DNA of 64,000 nucleotides, from NCBI RefSeq assembly GCF_000701465.1, contig NZ_JNIY01000003.1, positions 1,054,001-1,118,000 of the forward strand, given 5' to 3'. The stretch comes from Paraoerskovia marina DSM 21750. Lineage in GTDB: Bacteria; Actinomycetota; Actinomycetes; Actinomycetales; Cellulomonadaceae. Of this stretch, positions 17,778-27,888 are shown one piece after another (position 1 is the first letter of the stretch; each line of letters begins with the position of its first letter). Both the position numbers and the translations under genes were made by a program. The notes beneath the pieces were generated by a model. The model saw only the letters and a list, made by a program, of their open reading frames with translations. It searched no databases and was not told the DNA's origin.

Positions 17778-19792
17778 CCCGGGACTCGCGGTTCCGCGCC
17801 GACGTCGAGGGTCTTCGCGGGCTCGCGGTCGTGCTGGTCCTGCTCTTCCACGCCGGTGTGCCCGGGATCGGCGGGGGCTACGTCGGCGTGGACGTCTTCT
17901 TCGTCATCTCGGGCTTCCTCATCACGGGCATGCTCCTGCGCGAGCTCTCGACCACCGGGACGATCGCCCTCGGCTCGTTCCTGGCGGCCCGTGCGCGCCG
18001 CATCCTCCCGGCGGCCTCGGCCGTTCTCGTGGCCACCGCGGTGGCTGCCTGGCTCCTGCTTCCCCCGCTCCGCGTGCGCGAGACCATGATCGACGTCGTC
18101 GCCGCGGCGCTCCAGGTGGCCAACCTGCGGTTCATCTCCCAGGAGACCGACTACATGACGGCCGACGCAGCCCCGAGCCCGGTGCTGCACTACTGGTCCC
18201 TGGCGGTCGAGGAGCAGTTCTACCTGGTCTTCCCCCTGCTTCTCCTCGGCGCCGCGTTCGTCGCCCGTCGTGCCGGGTGGTCGCCCGTCGCGGTGGCAGG
18301 GACGGTCGTCGTGGGCGTGTCGGTCGCGTCGTTCCTCTACTCCCTGGTCCTCACGACGGCGGACCCCGGCTCGGCGTACATGTCGCCTCTCACGCGGGCG
18401 TGGCAGCTCGGGGCGGGCGGGATCGCCGCGCTCGCGCTCCACGGCCGCCGGGGCAGCGGTGTGCCGCGCGTGCGTTCGGTGCTCGTGTGGGTCGGTGTCG
18501 CGGCCGTCGTCGTCGCTGCCGTCGTCCTCGACGAGGAGACGCCGTTCCCGGGAACGGCCGCGCTGCTGCCGACGCTCGGGACGGTCGCGATCCTCGCCGC
18601 GGGCGCCGGCGGACTGGTCGGAGCGGGCATCCTCCTCGCGGCGCCGCCGGTGCGGTGGGTCGGCCGACTGTCGTTCTCCTGGTACCTCACGCACTGGCCC
18701 GTCGTCGTACTTGCCGAGGCGGTCCTGGGTGACCTCCGTTGGCCGACGCTCGTGGTCCTCACCCTGGTGGCCGGCGTGCTCGCCTACGGTCTGATGGAGA
18801 CCGTCGAGAACCGGGTCCGCAGATCCCGCGTCGTCCTTCTGCGCCCCGCTCACTCCTACGCCGTCGGGGTCTCGGGCGTCCTCGTGGCCCTCGGCGCCGG
18901 CCTCGGACTGGGTTCGGACGTCTACGAGGACCTTGCCCAGGCCTCGGGCACGCTCGAGGGGACGTCCCTCTCCGACGTCCTGACCCCGGAGGCCGCGGCT
19001 CTGACGGGTGGTCCGACGACCCCCGGTCCCGGGGAAGCGGCCGCCGACGCGCCCCCGCTCGAGTACCCCTGTCTGTCGCCGATGAGCGAGCTGGACCTGA
19101 CCTGGCACGAGGAGTGCACCACCGGACCCGACGACGGTCTCGACGTCGTCCTCTTCGGCGACTCCAAGGCCTTCCAGTGGAGCGGGGCGATGCGCACCAT
19201 CGCCGAGGACCACGGGTGGAGGCTGACGATCGTCACCAAGGGCGGCTGCTCGGCCGCGGACATCCCGCAGCGGTTCACCGCCGAGTCGGTCGACTGCGAA
19301 CGGTGGCGTGCCGCCCAGCTGCCCCGCATCGGCGAGGAGGCCGACGTCGTCGTCGTCTCGACGTCCACGTCCTACTTCTTCAAGCCGCAGGCCGAGATCC
19401 TGCGCGACGACGCGTGGGACCGGACGCTGGACGCCTTCCGGTCGGCGGACATCCCTGTGGTGTACGTCCGCGACGTCCCGGTGCCCGACTTCGACGTGCC
19501 GGGCTGCATCTCGGAGCACGTCGAGGACTGGTCGCGGTGCGAGTTCTCCCGCTCGGCGTCGCTGGCCCCGGACCCGCTGCTCCTGCGTGCGGTCCTCGGC
19601 GACGAGCCGGGCGTCGAGGGTGTCGACATGAGCGCGAGCCTCTGCCCGAGCGAGACCTGCCAGGCGGTGCTCGGGGGAGTCCTGATGTACCGGGACGCGA
19701 GCCACCTGACCTGGACGACGACGGGCCTGCTCACGGGCGAGCTGGAGAGCAAGCTGCTGGCCACCCAGGCGTTCGGGACACCGCGTTCCTGA
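17774..19792 (+). CDS. Acyltransferase family 3 - SGNH two-domain membrane O-acyltransferase (OafA-like)
   Basis: A 672-aa protein. Residues 1-345 form a 10-helix AT3 domain starting RADVEGLRGLAVVLVLLFHAG, with the catalytic-type His in LLFHAG and the motif VDVFFVISGFLITG. It also has YWSLAVEEQFY at about 140. A further helix and linker lead to an extracytoplasmic SGNH domain with nucleophile Ser464 in GDSK and the catalytic dyad in DASH (Asp641, His644). Such proteins move acetyl or other acyl groups across the membrane onto surface polysaccharide. The GTG start overlaps the previous stop. Together with the GT2 synthase it probably modifies the product polymer (inference). Confidence 0.9.
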   Translation: MTRDSRFRADVEGLRGLAVVLVLLFHAGVPGIGGGYVGVDVFFVISGFLITGMLLRELSTTGTIALGSFLAARARRILPAASAVLVATAVAAWLLLPPLRVRETMIDVVAAALQVANLRFISQETDYMTADAAPSPVLHYWSLAVEEQFYLVFPLLLLGAAFVARRAGWSPVAVAGTVVVGVSVASFLYSLVLTTADPGSAYMSPLTRAWQLGAGGIAALALHGRRGSGVPRVRSVLVWVGVAAVVVAAVVLDEETPFPGTAALLPTLGTVAILAAGAGGLVGAGILLAAPPVRWVGRLSFSWYLTHWPVVVLAEAVLGDLRWPTLVVLTLVAGVLAYGLMETVENRVRRSRVVLLRPAHSYAVGVSGVLVALGAGLGLGSDVYEDLAQASGTLEGTSLSDVLTPEAAALTGGPTTPGPGEAAADAPPLEYPCLSPMSELDLTWHEECTTGPDDGLDVVLFGDSKAFQWSGAMRTIAEDHGWRLTIVTKGGCSAADIPQRFTAESVDCERWRAAQLPRIGEEADVVVVSTSTSYFFKPQAEILRDDAWDRTLDAFRSADIPVVYVRDVPVPDFDVPGCISEHVEDWSRCEFSRSASLAPDPLLLRAVLGDEPGVEGVDMSASLCPSETCQAVLGGVLMYRDASHLTWTTTGLLTGELESKLLATQAFGTPRS

Positions 19793-19929
19793 TGCCGTAG
19801 GATGTAACGGTTGCCCGTGCACCTATTCAGTCCGCCACGTCGTGGCAGTCGACGAACCGCCCGGGCGTGCATGTCGAACGACCTACCGAGCCGTACCCGG
19901 CCGGCCCCGATCAGTTGGAGATCATCGAA

Positions 19930-21261
19930 GTGAAGAGCGCCGTCGAGACCCTGGAGCCCACCAAGGTCAAGCTGACCGTCGAGGTGGAGTACGCCGAGCT
20001 GAAGCCCAGCATCGACCACGCCTACGAGCACATCGCGGAGCAGGTCAACATTCCTGGCTTCCGCAAGGGGAAGGTGCCGGCGCGGATCATCGACCAGCGC
20101 GTCGGTCGCCCGGCCGTGCTGGAGCACGCCGTCAACGAGGGTCTGCCCAACTTCTACCGTCAGGCCATCTCCGAGACGTCGCTGCGCCCGCTGGGCCAGC
20201 CGGACGTCGAGGTCACCGAGGTGCCGATCGAGGCCGAGGGCCCGCTGAAGTTCACGGCCGAGGTCGAGGTCCGCCCGGAGCTCGAGCTGCCGGAGCTCGA
20301 GGGCCTGGAGCTCACCGTCGAGGCCGGCGAGGTCAGAGACGAGGACGTCGACGAGCGTCTCGAGTCGCTCCGCGAGCGTTTCGGCACCCTCGTCGGTGTC
20401 GACCGTCCCGCCGCCGAGGGCGACTTCGTCGTCCTCGACCTCAAGGCCGTCATCGACGACGAAGAGGTGGACTCGGTCTCGGGCGTCAGCTACGAGATCG
20501 GCTCGGGCAACATGCTCGAGGGCCTCGACGAGGCGCTCACGGGCCTCTCGGCCGAGGAGACCACCACCTTCAAGGCGCCGCTCGCCGGTGGCGACCACGA
20601 GGGCAAGGAGGCCGACGTCACCGTCACGGCCACCGCCGTCAAGCAGCGTGAGCTCCCGGAGTCGGACGACGCCTTCGCCCAGCTCGCCTCCGAGTTCGAC
20701 ACGATCGACGAGCTGAAGGACGACCTGCGCAAGCAGGTCGCCGACGCCAAGACCTCGAACCAGGCCGTCGCCGCGCGTGACGCACTGCTCGAGCACCTCG
20801 TCGAGAAGACCGAGATCCCCGTGCCGTCCGGTGCGGTCGAGGCCGAGGTCCACCGTCACCTCGAGGGCGAGAACCGCCTCGAGGACGAGGAGCACCGCGC
20901 CGAGGTCACCGAGCAGGCGACCGAGGCCCTGCGCAACCAGATCCTGCTGGACACGCTCGCCGAGAAGCTCGAGATCCAGGTCGCTCAGAACGAGCTGCTC
21001 GAGTACCTCGTGAGCGCGTCGCGTCAGTACGGCATGGACCCGAACCAGTTCATCCAGACGCTCGACCAGAACGGCCAGATCCCCGCGATGGTCGGCGAGG
21101 TCGCCCGGTCCAAGGCTCTCGCCGTCGCCCTGCGCGACGTCGTCGTCAAGGACGAGGCCGGCGAGGTCGTCGACCTCTCCGAGTTCATCGGGTCGGACGA
21201 GGACGACGCTGCCGAGGCCGCGGACGCCACCGAGGAGTCGGCCGAGGACGCCAAGGCCTGA
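19930..21261 (+). CDS. tig: Trigger factor (ribosome-bound chaperone / peptidyl-prolyl isomerase)
   Basis: A 443-aa cotranslational folding factor. The N-terminal ribosome-docking signature GFRKGKVP is at about residues 42-49. The FKBP-type PPIase domain spans about 160-245 (GDFVVLDLKAVIDDEEV ... IGSGNMLEGLDEAL). The helical substrate-cradle domain follows, with an acidic Glu/Asp/Ala-rich tail. The GTG at 19930 gives the usual N-terminus (KSAVETLEPTKVKLTVEV) and has GGAG about 10 nt upstream. The longer frame upstream overlaps the promoter. It heads the tig-clpP1-clpP2-clpX block but ends with its own hairpin. Confidence 0.96.
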   Translation: MKSAVETLEPTKVKLTVEVEYAELKPSIDHAYEHIAEQVNIPGFRKGKVPARIIDQRVGRPAVLEHAVNEGLPNFYRQAISETSLRPLGQPDVEVTEVPIEAEGPLKFTAEVEVRPELELPELEGLELTVEAGEVRDEDVDERLESLRERFGTLVGVDRPAAEGDFVVLDLKAVIDDEEVDSVSGVSYEIGSGNMLEGLDEALTGLSAEETTTFKAPLAGGDHEGKEADVTVTATAVKQRELPESDDAFAQLASEFDTIDELKDDLRKQVADAKTSNQAVAARDALLEHLVEKTEIPVPSGAVEAEVHRHLEGENRLEDEEHRAEVTEQATEALRNQILLDTLAEKLEIQVAQNELLEYLVSASRQYGMDPNQFIQTLDQNGQIPAMVGEVARSKALAVALRDVVVKDEAGEVVDLSEFIGSDEDDAAEAADATEESAEDAKA

Positions 21262-21275
21262 GCACGACGACCAGC

Positions 21276-21313
21276 CGGACGGCTCTCGCCCCCACGGGGG
21301 CGGGGGCCGTCCG
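21276..21313 (+). terminator. Hairpin terminator after tig
   Basis: CGGACGGC (21276-21283) pairs with GCCGTCCG (21306-21313), with an inner GCCCC/GGGGC stem. No U-tract. It lies 15 bp after the tig stop and separates tig from the clpP operon. Confidence 0.65.
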
Positions 21314-21347
21314 TCGTCCTGGTGCGTCCGGATCGGCGTGCGGCGTG

Positions 21348-21358
21348 CGCCGACAGCG
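21348..21358 (+). promoter_or_regulatory. Candidate ClgR-binding site upstream of clpP1
   Basis: CGCCGACAGCG fits the ClgR core consensus CGCYNANRGCG at every defined position. It lies 139 bp before the clpP1 start and upstream of a TAGGGT -10-like element (21401-21406). ClgR is the known activator of clpP1P2 in corynebacteria, mycobacteria and streptomycetes. The flanking A/T positions of the full consensus match only on the right side. Confidence 0.6.
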
Positions 21359-21496
21359 AAACGGGCGCGGATCAGGACGATAACCGCGGGCCCCGCGCGT
21401 TAGGGTCACTGCACACGGTGCGTACCGGGGAGTCCCGATCGCACCGTCACGCCGCCACGGGGTGCCCGTGACGAGACGATGACGAGGGAGACGGAC

Positions 21497-22114
21497 GTGA
21501 ACGACCAGCTGCCGATGGCACGGGCCGAGGGCTCAGGACTCGGGCTCAACGACTCGATCTACAACCGGCTTCTCAAGGAGCGCATCATCTGGCTCGGGTC
21601 GGAGGTGCGCGACGAGAACGCGAACGCGATCTGCGCGCAGATGATGCTTCTTGCAGCGGAAGATCCCGAGAAGGACATCTTCCTGTACATCAACTCGCCC
21701 GGTGGTTCGATCACCGCCGGCATGGCGATCTACGACACGATGCAGTTCATCCAGCCGGACGTCGCGACCGTGGCGATGGGCATGGCCGCGTCGATGGGGC
21801 AGTTCCTGCTCTCCTCGGGGGCCAAGGGCAAGCGCTACGCGACGCCGCACGCACGAGTGATGATGCACCAGCCGTCGGGCGGCATCGGCGGCACGGCGAC
21901 GGACGTTCGCATCAACGCCCAGCTGATCATGCACATGAAGCGGGTGCTCTCGGAGCTCACCGCCGAGCAGACCGGCAAGACGGTCGAGCAGATCAACAAG
22001 GACAACGACCGGGACAACTGGTTCACGGCGTCCGAGGCACTGGAGTACGGGTTCGTCGACCACGTCGTCGAGCACGCGGACTCGGTCGCAGGTGGAGGCG
22101 GCACCGGAGCCTGA
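21497..22114 (+). CDS. clpP1: ATP-dependent Clp protease proteolytic subunit 1
   Basis: A 205-aa serine protease subunit. Catalytic Ser is in [10 protein letters not shown], His in MMHQPSGG and Asp in NDRDNWFT. It is one of two ClpP paralogues that together build the actinobacterial tetradecamer. GTG 21497 ([12 protein letters not shown]) was chosen over ATG 21479 because GAGGGAG lies 6 nt before it. It is followed after 49 nt by clpP2 and then clpX. Probably regulated by ClgR from the site at 21348. Confidence 0.95.
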   Translation: MNDQLPMARAEGSGLGLNDSIYNRLLKERIIWLGSEVRDENANAICAQMMLLAAEDPEKDIFLYINSPGGSITAGMAIYDTMQFIQPDVATVAMGMAASMGQFLLSSGAKGKRYATPHARVMMHQPSGGIGGTATDVRINAQLIMHMKRVLSELTAEQTGKTVEQINKDNDRDNWFTASEALEYGFVDHVVEHADSVAGGGGTGA

Positions 22115-22163
22115 CGGCCCGACGCCCCCGCCGCACACCCACCACACCTGCTGAGGAGAACCC

Positions 22164-22877
22164 GTGAGCATCGAGTCCCAGTACATCAACACCGCGCAGC
22201 GCCTCGCCGGGCCTGCCGGCCTGCCGAGCGGCGGCCGCGCCATGCCCTACGGCGCGCCGTCCAACCGCTACGTCCTGCCCCAGTACGAGGAGCGCACGGC
22301 GTACGGGTACAAGCGCCAGGACCCCTACACCAAGCTGTTCGAGGACCGCATCATCTTCCTGGGCGTCCAGGTCGACGACGCCTCGGCGGACGACGTCATG
22401 GCACAGCTCCTCGTCCTCGAGAGCTCCGACCCCGACCGCGACATCATCCTCTACATCAACTCGCCCGGTGGTTCCTTCACCGCGATGACGGCGCTGTACG
22501 ACACGATGCAGTACATCAAGCCGGAGATCCAGACGGTCTGCCTCGGGCAGGCCGCGTCCGCCGCCGCCGTGCTGCTCGCCGCCGGACACCCGGGCAAGCG
22601 TCTCGCGCTCCCGAACGCCCGCGTCCTGATCCACCAGCCGGCGATGGAGGGCGGCGGGTACGCGCAGGCCTCCGACATCGAGATCCACGCGAACGAGCTG
22701 ATCCGCATGCGCGAGTGGCTCGAGGGCACGCTCTCGCTGCACTCCGGCCGCACGCTCGAGCAGGTCCAGGAGGACATCGAGCGCGACAAGATCCTCACGG
22801 CCGCGCAGGCCAAGGACTACGGCCTGGTCGACCAGGTCCTCGAGAGCCGCAAGCCGGTCAAGATCAACAAGCCCTGA
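22164..22877 (+). CDS. clpP2: ATP-dependent Clp protease proteolytic subunit 2
   Basis: A 237-aa second ClpP subunit. Ser is in [12 protein letters not shown], His in [11 protein letters not shown]. The N-terminal extension of about 30 residues ([16 protein letters not shown]...) is typical of ClpP2, which in mycobacteria makes the contact with the ATPase. The GTG start has AGGAG 6 nt upstream. It forms a mixed complex with ClpP1 and receives substrates from ClpX, encoded 119 bp downstream. Confidence 0.95.
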   Translation: MSIESQYINTAQRLAGPAGLPSGGRAMPYGAPSNRYVLPQYEERTAYGYKRQDPYTKLFEDRIIFLGVQVDDASADDVMAQLLVLESSDPDRDIILYINSPGGSFTAMTALYDTMQYIKPEIQTVCLGQAASAAAVLLAAGHPGKRLALPNARVLIHQPAMEGGGYAQASDIEIHANELIRMREWLEGTLSLHSGRTLEQVQEDIERDKILTAAQAKDYGLVDQVLESRKPVKINKP

Positions 22878-22996
22878 CCGACAGATCCGGGCAAAACCCC
22901 AGCCACCACCGGTGCGCCTTGTGACAACGGGCGCCCGGTGGTGTGCAATGGGAAGACGATCGACGACAAGCGGTCGACCAGGCGAGGAGATATAGC

Positions 22997-24268
<1,272 letters not shown>

Positions 24269-24314
24269 CCGGTCCGGCGCGGTCGACACACCGCGGCCGG
24301 ACCCGCCACTCGCC

Positions 24315-26132
24315 CTAGCGAGGTGCGTAGAGTGCCTCGATCTCGTCCGCGAAGTCGTCGAGCACGAGGTGGCGCTTCACCTTCAGCGACGGGGTGAGGT
24401 ACCCGTTCTCCTCGGTGAGGTCCGTGTCGAGGACGCGGATCTTCCGGACCGACTCCGCGCGGGAGACCAGCTCGTTGGCGTGTGCCATCGCGGCGTCGAG
24501 CTCGGCGAGAACCGCCGGATGCGTCCGCGCCGTCTCGACGTCCATCGCCGGGATTCCCTGCGTCGCGCACCAGTGGGCGATGCCGTCGGGGTCGATCGTC
24601 ACGAGTGCTCCCACGAACGGGCGCTGGTCGCCGACGACGACCGCCTGGCCGACGAGGGCATGGTGACGGAGACGGTCCTCGAGGGGTGCCGGTGCGACGT
24701 TCTTCCCGCCCGCGGTCACGATGATCTCCTTGAGACGGCCGACGATGCTGACGTAGCCGTCCTCGTCGATCCTGCCCAGGTCTCCCGTGCGGAACCACTC
24801 GCCGTCGAACACCTCGGCGGTGAGCTCGGGCTGGTTGCGGTACCCCTGGAAGACGTGGCCGCCGGAGACCTGCAGCTCGCCGCTGTCCGCCACACGCAGC
24901 GAGGCGCCGGGGAACGCCTGCCCGACGGTTCCGACCCGGGTGTGACCCGGGCGGGCGACCGCTGTCGGAGCCGTCGTCTCCGTCAGTCCGTAGCCCTCGA
25001 GGATCGTCAGGCCTGCACCACGGAAGAAGTGGGCGAGGTCGTCGCCGAGCGGTGCACCTCCCGAGATCGCGAAGCGGGCCTGTCCGCCGAGAGCCTCGCG
25101 GAGCGTGCCGAGGACGAGCTTGCCCGCGACCGCGTGCCGGGCGCGGACGCCGACGCTCACCGAGCCTTCGTCCAGCGCGTGCGAGAAGTCCCGTGACGCC
25201 CGTGCAGCCCAGCGGAAGACCTTCCCCTTGAGCCCGGTCCCCGCCTTCTGCTCGGCACCCGCGTAGACCTTCTCGAAGATCCGGGGGACCGCGAGCAGAT
25301 AGGTCGGCCTGAACGTCGTCAGGTCTGACAGCAGCTGCTTGGTGTCGGGGGAGTGGCCGACGACACCGGGCGACGCCACCGCCATCACCTGGATGTAGCG
25401 CGCGAAGACGTGCGCGAGCGGCAGGAAGAGGAGCGTGCGCGAGCCTGGGGGCGAGACGATCTCGCTGAGGCCCTGGACACCGTTCAGCGCGAGATAGACG
25501 AAGTTGCCGTGGCTCAGCTCGACGCCCTTCGGGCGCCCGGTCGAACCCGACGTGTAGATGATCGTGGCGATGTCGTCCCGCTGGGCGGCGTTCCGACGGC
25601 GGACGGCCCGCTCGGGGTCGACGTCCGCGCCGGCGGCGACGAGCGTGTCGATCGCCCCGTCCTCAAGGACCAGGACCCGCTCGACGGAGGGGAGCCGGTC
25701 GCGGACCTCGGCGATCGCCGCGGCGTGCGCGGTCGTCTCGGTGACGACGACGCGGGCTCCGGAGTCCTCGAGGATCCAACGAACCTGTTCCGGGGAGGAC
25801 GTCTCGTAGACGGGGACCGGGACCAGACCGGCGTCCCAGGCGGCGAAGTCGAGCAGCATCCACTCGTAGCGGGTCCGCGACATGATCGCGACCCGGTCGC
25901 CTTTCTGCAGGCCGAGTCCCAGGAAGCCGTGGGAGACCGCGCGGACCTGCTCGGCGAACTCCGTTGCCGTCGTGGGCTCCCACGCGCCGGACTCCGCACG
26001 GACCTCCACGAGTGTCTCGTCGCCCCGGGTGCGCACCCGGTCGGCGAGGAGGTCGGAGATGGTGGTCCGTGGCCCGACCTCGACGAGGCTGGGCGAGACG
26101 CTCTGCGGCTGGGGCGCGATGGGTGGTTGCAC
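24315..26132 (-). CDS. AMP-forming long-chain acyl-CoA ligase (FadD15-like)
   Basis: A 605-aa ANL-superfamily enzyme activating fatty acids as acyl-AMP and then acyl-CoA. The P-loop is [20 protein letters not shown], then [11 protein letters not shown], the hinge region [22 protein letters not shown], and the C-terminal domain with the catalytic Lys region [17 protein letters not shown]. The order and the [10 protein letters not shown] ending are those of actinobacterial FadD15-type long-chain ligases. It starts with GTG (26130-26132). It is divergent from the chorismate mutase gene; the 58-bp gap must hold both promoters. Confidence 0.92.
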   Translation of the reverse strand: MQPPIAPQPQSVSPSLVEVGPRTTISDLLADRVRTRGDETLVEVRAESGAWEPTTATEFAEQVRAVSHGFLGLGLQKGDRVAIMSRTRYEWMLLDFAAWDAGLVPVPVYETSSPEQVRWILEDSGARVVVTETTAHAAAIAEVRDRLPSVERVLVLEDGAIDTLVAAGADVDPERAVRRRNAAQRDDIATIIYTSGSTGRPKGVELSHGNFVYLALNGVQGLSEIVSPPGSRTLLFLPLAHVFARYIQVMAVASPGVVGHSPDTKQLLSDLTTFRPTYLLAVPRIFEKVYAGAEQKAGTGLKGKVFRWAARASRDFSHALDEGSVSVGVRARHAVAGKLVLGTLREALGGQARFAISGGAPLGDDLAHFFRGAGLTILEGYGLTETTAPTAVARPGHTRVGTVGQAFPGASLRVADSGELQVSGGHVFQGYRNQPELTAEVFDGEWFRTGDLGRIDEDGYVSIVGRLKEIIVTAGGKNVAPAPLEDRLRHHALVGQAVVVGDQRPFVGALVTIDPDGIAHWCATQGIPAMDVETARTHPAVLAELDAAMAHANELVSRAESVRKIRVLDTDLTEENGYLTPSLKVKRHLVLDDFADEIEALYAPR

Positions 26133-26190
26133 GATGTCCGACCTTACCGTCTGGCGTCGGACGGACGCGCCTCACCTCTACGATCGAGGC

Positions 26191-26559
26191 ATGGATGAGC
26201 GACCGACCTCCGACACCGTCCGCACGACCACCGCCGTCGAGATCCCTGCCGAGATCCTGCGGCTGCGCGGGAGCATCGACAACATCGACGCGGCGATCGT
26301 CCACCTGCTCGCGGAGCGCTTCAAGTGCACCCGCCGGGTCGGTGAGCTGAAGGCGGAGGCGGGCCTGCCTCCGGCCGACATGCGCCGCGAGCGTGCGCAG
26401 ATCGAGCGGCTCGGGTCGATCGCCCAGGCCTCGGGCCTCGACCCGGCGTTCGCTGAGCAGTTCCGCGAGTTCATCGTCGGAGAGGTCAAGCGTCAGCACC
26501 GCTCGATCGCGGACGAGCGGGACGGTTCGTCCACGGACGGTCCTGACCTCTTCGCCTGA
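26191..26559 (+). CDS. Chorismate mutase (AroQ type)
   Basis: A 122-aa all-helical enzyme converting chorismate to prephenate for Phe and Tyr synthesis. Visible are ILRLRGSIDNIDAAIVHLLAERF (the first-helix Arg and IDxID pattern), KCTRRVGELKAEAGLPP, and RIERLGSIA-like and EFIVGEVKRQH helices. Length and motif order match the short intracellular actinobacterial mutase, which is weak alone and is activated by DAHP synthase in mycobacteria (family knowledge). ATG 26191. No signal peptide. Confidence 0.92.
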   Translation: MDERPTSDTVRTTTAVEIPAEILRLRGSIDNIDAAIVHLLAERFKCTRRVGELKAEAGLPPADMRRERAQIERLGSIAQASGLDPAFAEQFREFIVGEVKRQHRSIADERDGSSTDGPDLFA

Positions 26560-26677
26560 CCTCGGTGGGGCGACGGCCGCCAGCGTTGGCATGGACGACC
26601 GAGGTGTCGCACCCTGGAGTGATCCTCGGCCGTGCGGGCTCGTCGCCGCACGGTCAGCCAGCGACGGAGGGATCTGC

Positions 26678-27862
26678 ATGAAGATCGATTGGCTCAAGCC
26701 CCTGCTCGGCAGCACGGGACCGTTCGCGACGGCCACGCTCGACGTCTCCCGGGGCGGTGAGTCGGGGGAGCGGGAGCTCCGGGCGCGATGGCGCTCGGTG
26801 GTGCGCGACCTCGACAAGGCCGGAGCTCCGGCGGCGGTGGTCGCCGACCTGGAGGATCGTGCCCTGCGGCCCACCCACGTGCACGGCCCGCACGGCCGCG
26901 TCATCATCGCGACGGCGGAGGACGGCGTCCTGGTCGACCGGATCCTCGCCGCTCCACCGACCGCCTCCCGGGGCCACTGGGGTGCGGCGCCCGAGCTCGG
27001 GCCCGCGGCGCGCGCCGCTGACGAGTCCGTCAACTACCTGCTCGTCGTCGCCGACCGTACCGGCGCGGACCTCTACCGCAGCACGCCCGGAACGGGTGGG
27101 ATCGAGGTCGAGCGGAGCAGCGTCGAGGGCGACCACGACGCCGTCACCAAGGCCAAGGTCGGTCGCTACGAGGAGAAGCGGGTCGAAGGACGGGCGGAGG
27201 ACTCCTGGGAGCGGAACGCCGAGGCGATCGCCGCACGTGTCGACCGGATCGTCGCGGAGCACGGTCCCGAGGTCGTGCTGCTCAGCGGCGACGTCCGGGC
27301 GTGCGCCCTGGTCCGGGGGGCGGCGACCCGCAAGACGGGCGACCTTCTGGTCGACGTCCAGGGCGGTGCCCGGGACAGCGGGGTGAACCAGGCGTCGTTC
27401 GACGCGCACATCGCCGAGGCGCTGGCGCAGGTCCGGGAGAGCCGTCGGACGTCCGTGTTCGAGGAGCTGCAGGCTGCGGTGGCGCGCGACGCCGGGGGCG
27501 TGACGTCGCTCGCGGACGCCGTCACCGTCCTCCAGCGCGGTCAGGTGCGCGAGCTGGTGATCACGGCCTCGGCGCTCGACGGCGACACGCACTCCCTCTG
27601 GGTGGGGCCTGACCTGTTGCACCTGGCCTCGTCGAAGGAGGAGGTGGAGGCGCTCGGGATCGCCGCCGACGACGTGCGGGAGCTGCCGGCGACGGTCGCG
27701 GTGATGCGTGCGGCCCTCGGGCAGGATGCGGGCGTCACCGTGGTCGGCCACGACCTGCCGGGCGGCGTCGGCGCGCTGCTGCGATGGGCTGACGAGGACA
27801 CGCCGCACGACGCGTCGCCGAGCATGTCGGGCGACGCGGAGCGGTTGCGTCCCGCCTCGTAG
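26678..27862 (+). CDS. Rv2629/Balon-family ribosome hibernation factor (baeRF2 domain)
   Basis: A 394-aa protein. The N-terminus (W-L-K-P-L-L, then GPFATATLDVS), the YLLVVADRTGADLY block at about 115, the central VVLLSGDVRACALV segment, and the C-terminal LPGGVGALLRWA all align by eye with M. tuberculosis Rv2629. Rv2629 belongs to the archaeo-eukaryotic release-factor-like family that includes Balon, which binds the ribosomal A site during hibernation. No GGQ motif is seen, as expected for a factor that does not terminate translation. GGAGG lies 8 nt before ATG. It is probably monocistronic, 118 bp after the chorismate mutase. Confidence 0.85.
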   Translation: MKIDWLKPLLGSTGPFATATLDVSRGGESGERELRARWRSVVRDLDKAGAPAAVVADLEDRALRPTHVHGPHGRVIIATAEDGVLVDRILAAPPTASRGHWGAAPELGPAARAADESVNYLLVVADRTGADLYRSTPGTGGIEVERSSVEGDHDAVTKAKVGRYEEKRVEGRAEDSWERNAEAIAARVDRIVAEHGPEVVLLSGDVRACALVRGAATRKTGDLLVDVQGGARDSGVNQASFDAHIAEALAQVRESRRTSVFEELQAAVARDAGGVTSLADAVTVLQRGQVRELVITASALDGDTHSLWVGPDLLHLASSKEEVEALGIAADDVRELPATVAVMRAALGQDAGVTVVGHDLPGGVGALLRWADEDTPHDASPSMSGDAERLRPAS

Positions 27863-27888
27863 TCCTGTGCCGTGCCGGCCGGTCGCGC

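Noticed and set aside
17513-19822. 769-aa minus-strand ORF opposite the acyltransferase
   Set aside because: Shadow of the AT3-SGNH gene with Arg/Gly/His low complexity only.
21479-21496. Upstream ATG of clpP1
   Set aside because: Ribosome-binding sequence is weak there, while GAGGGAG is ideally placed for the GTG at 21497.
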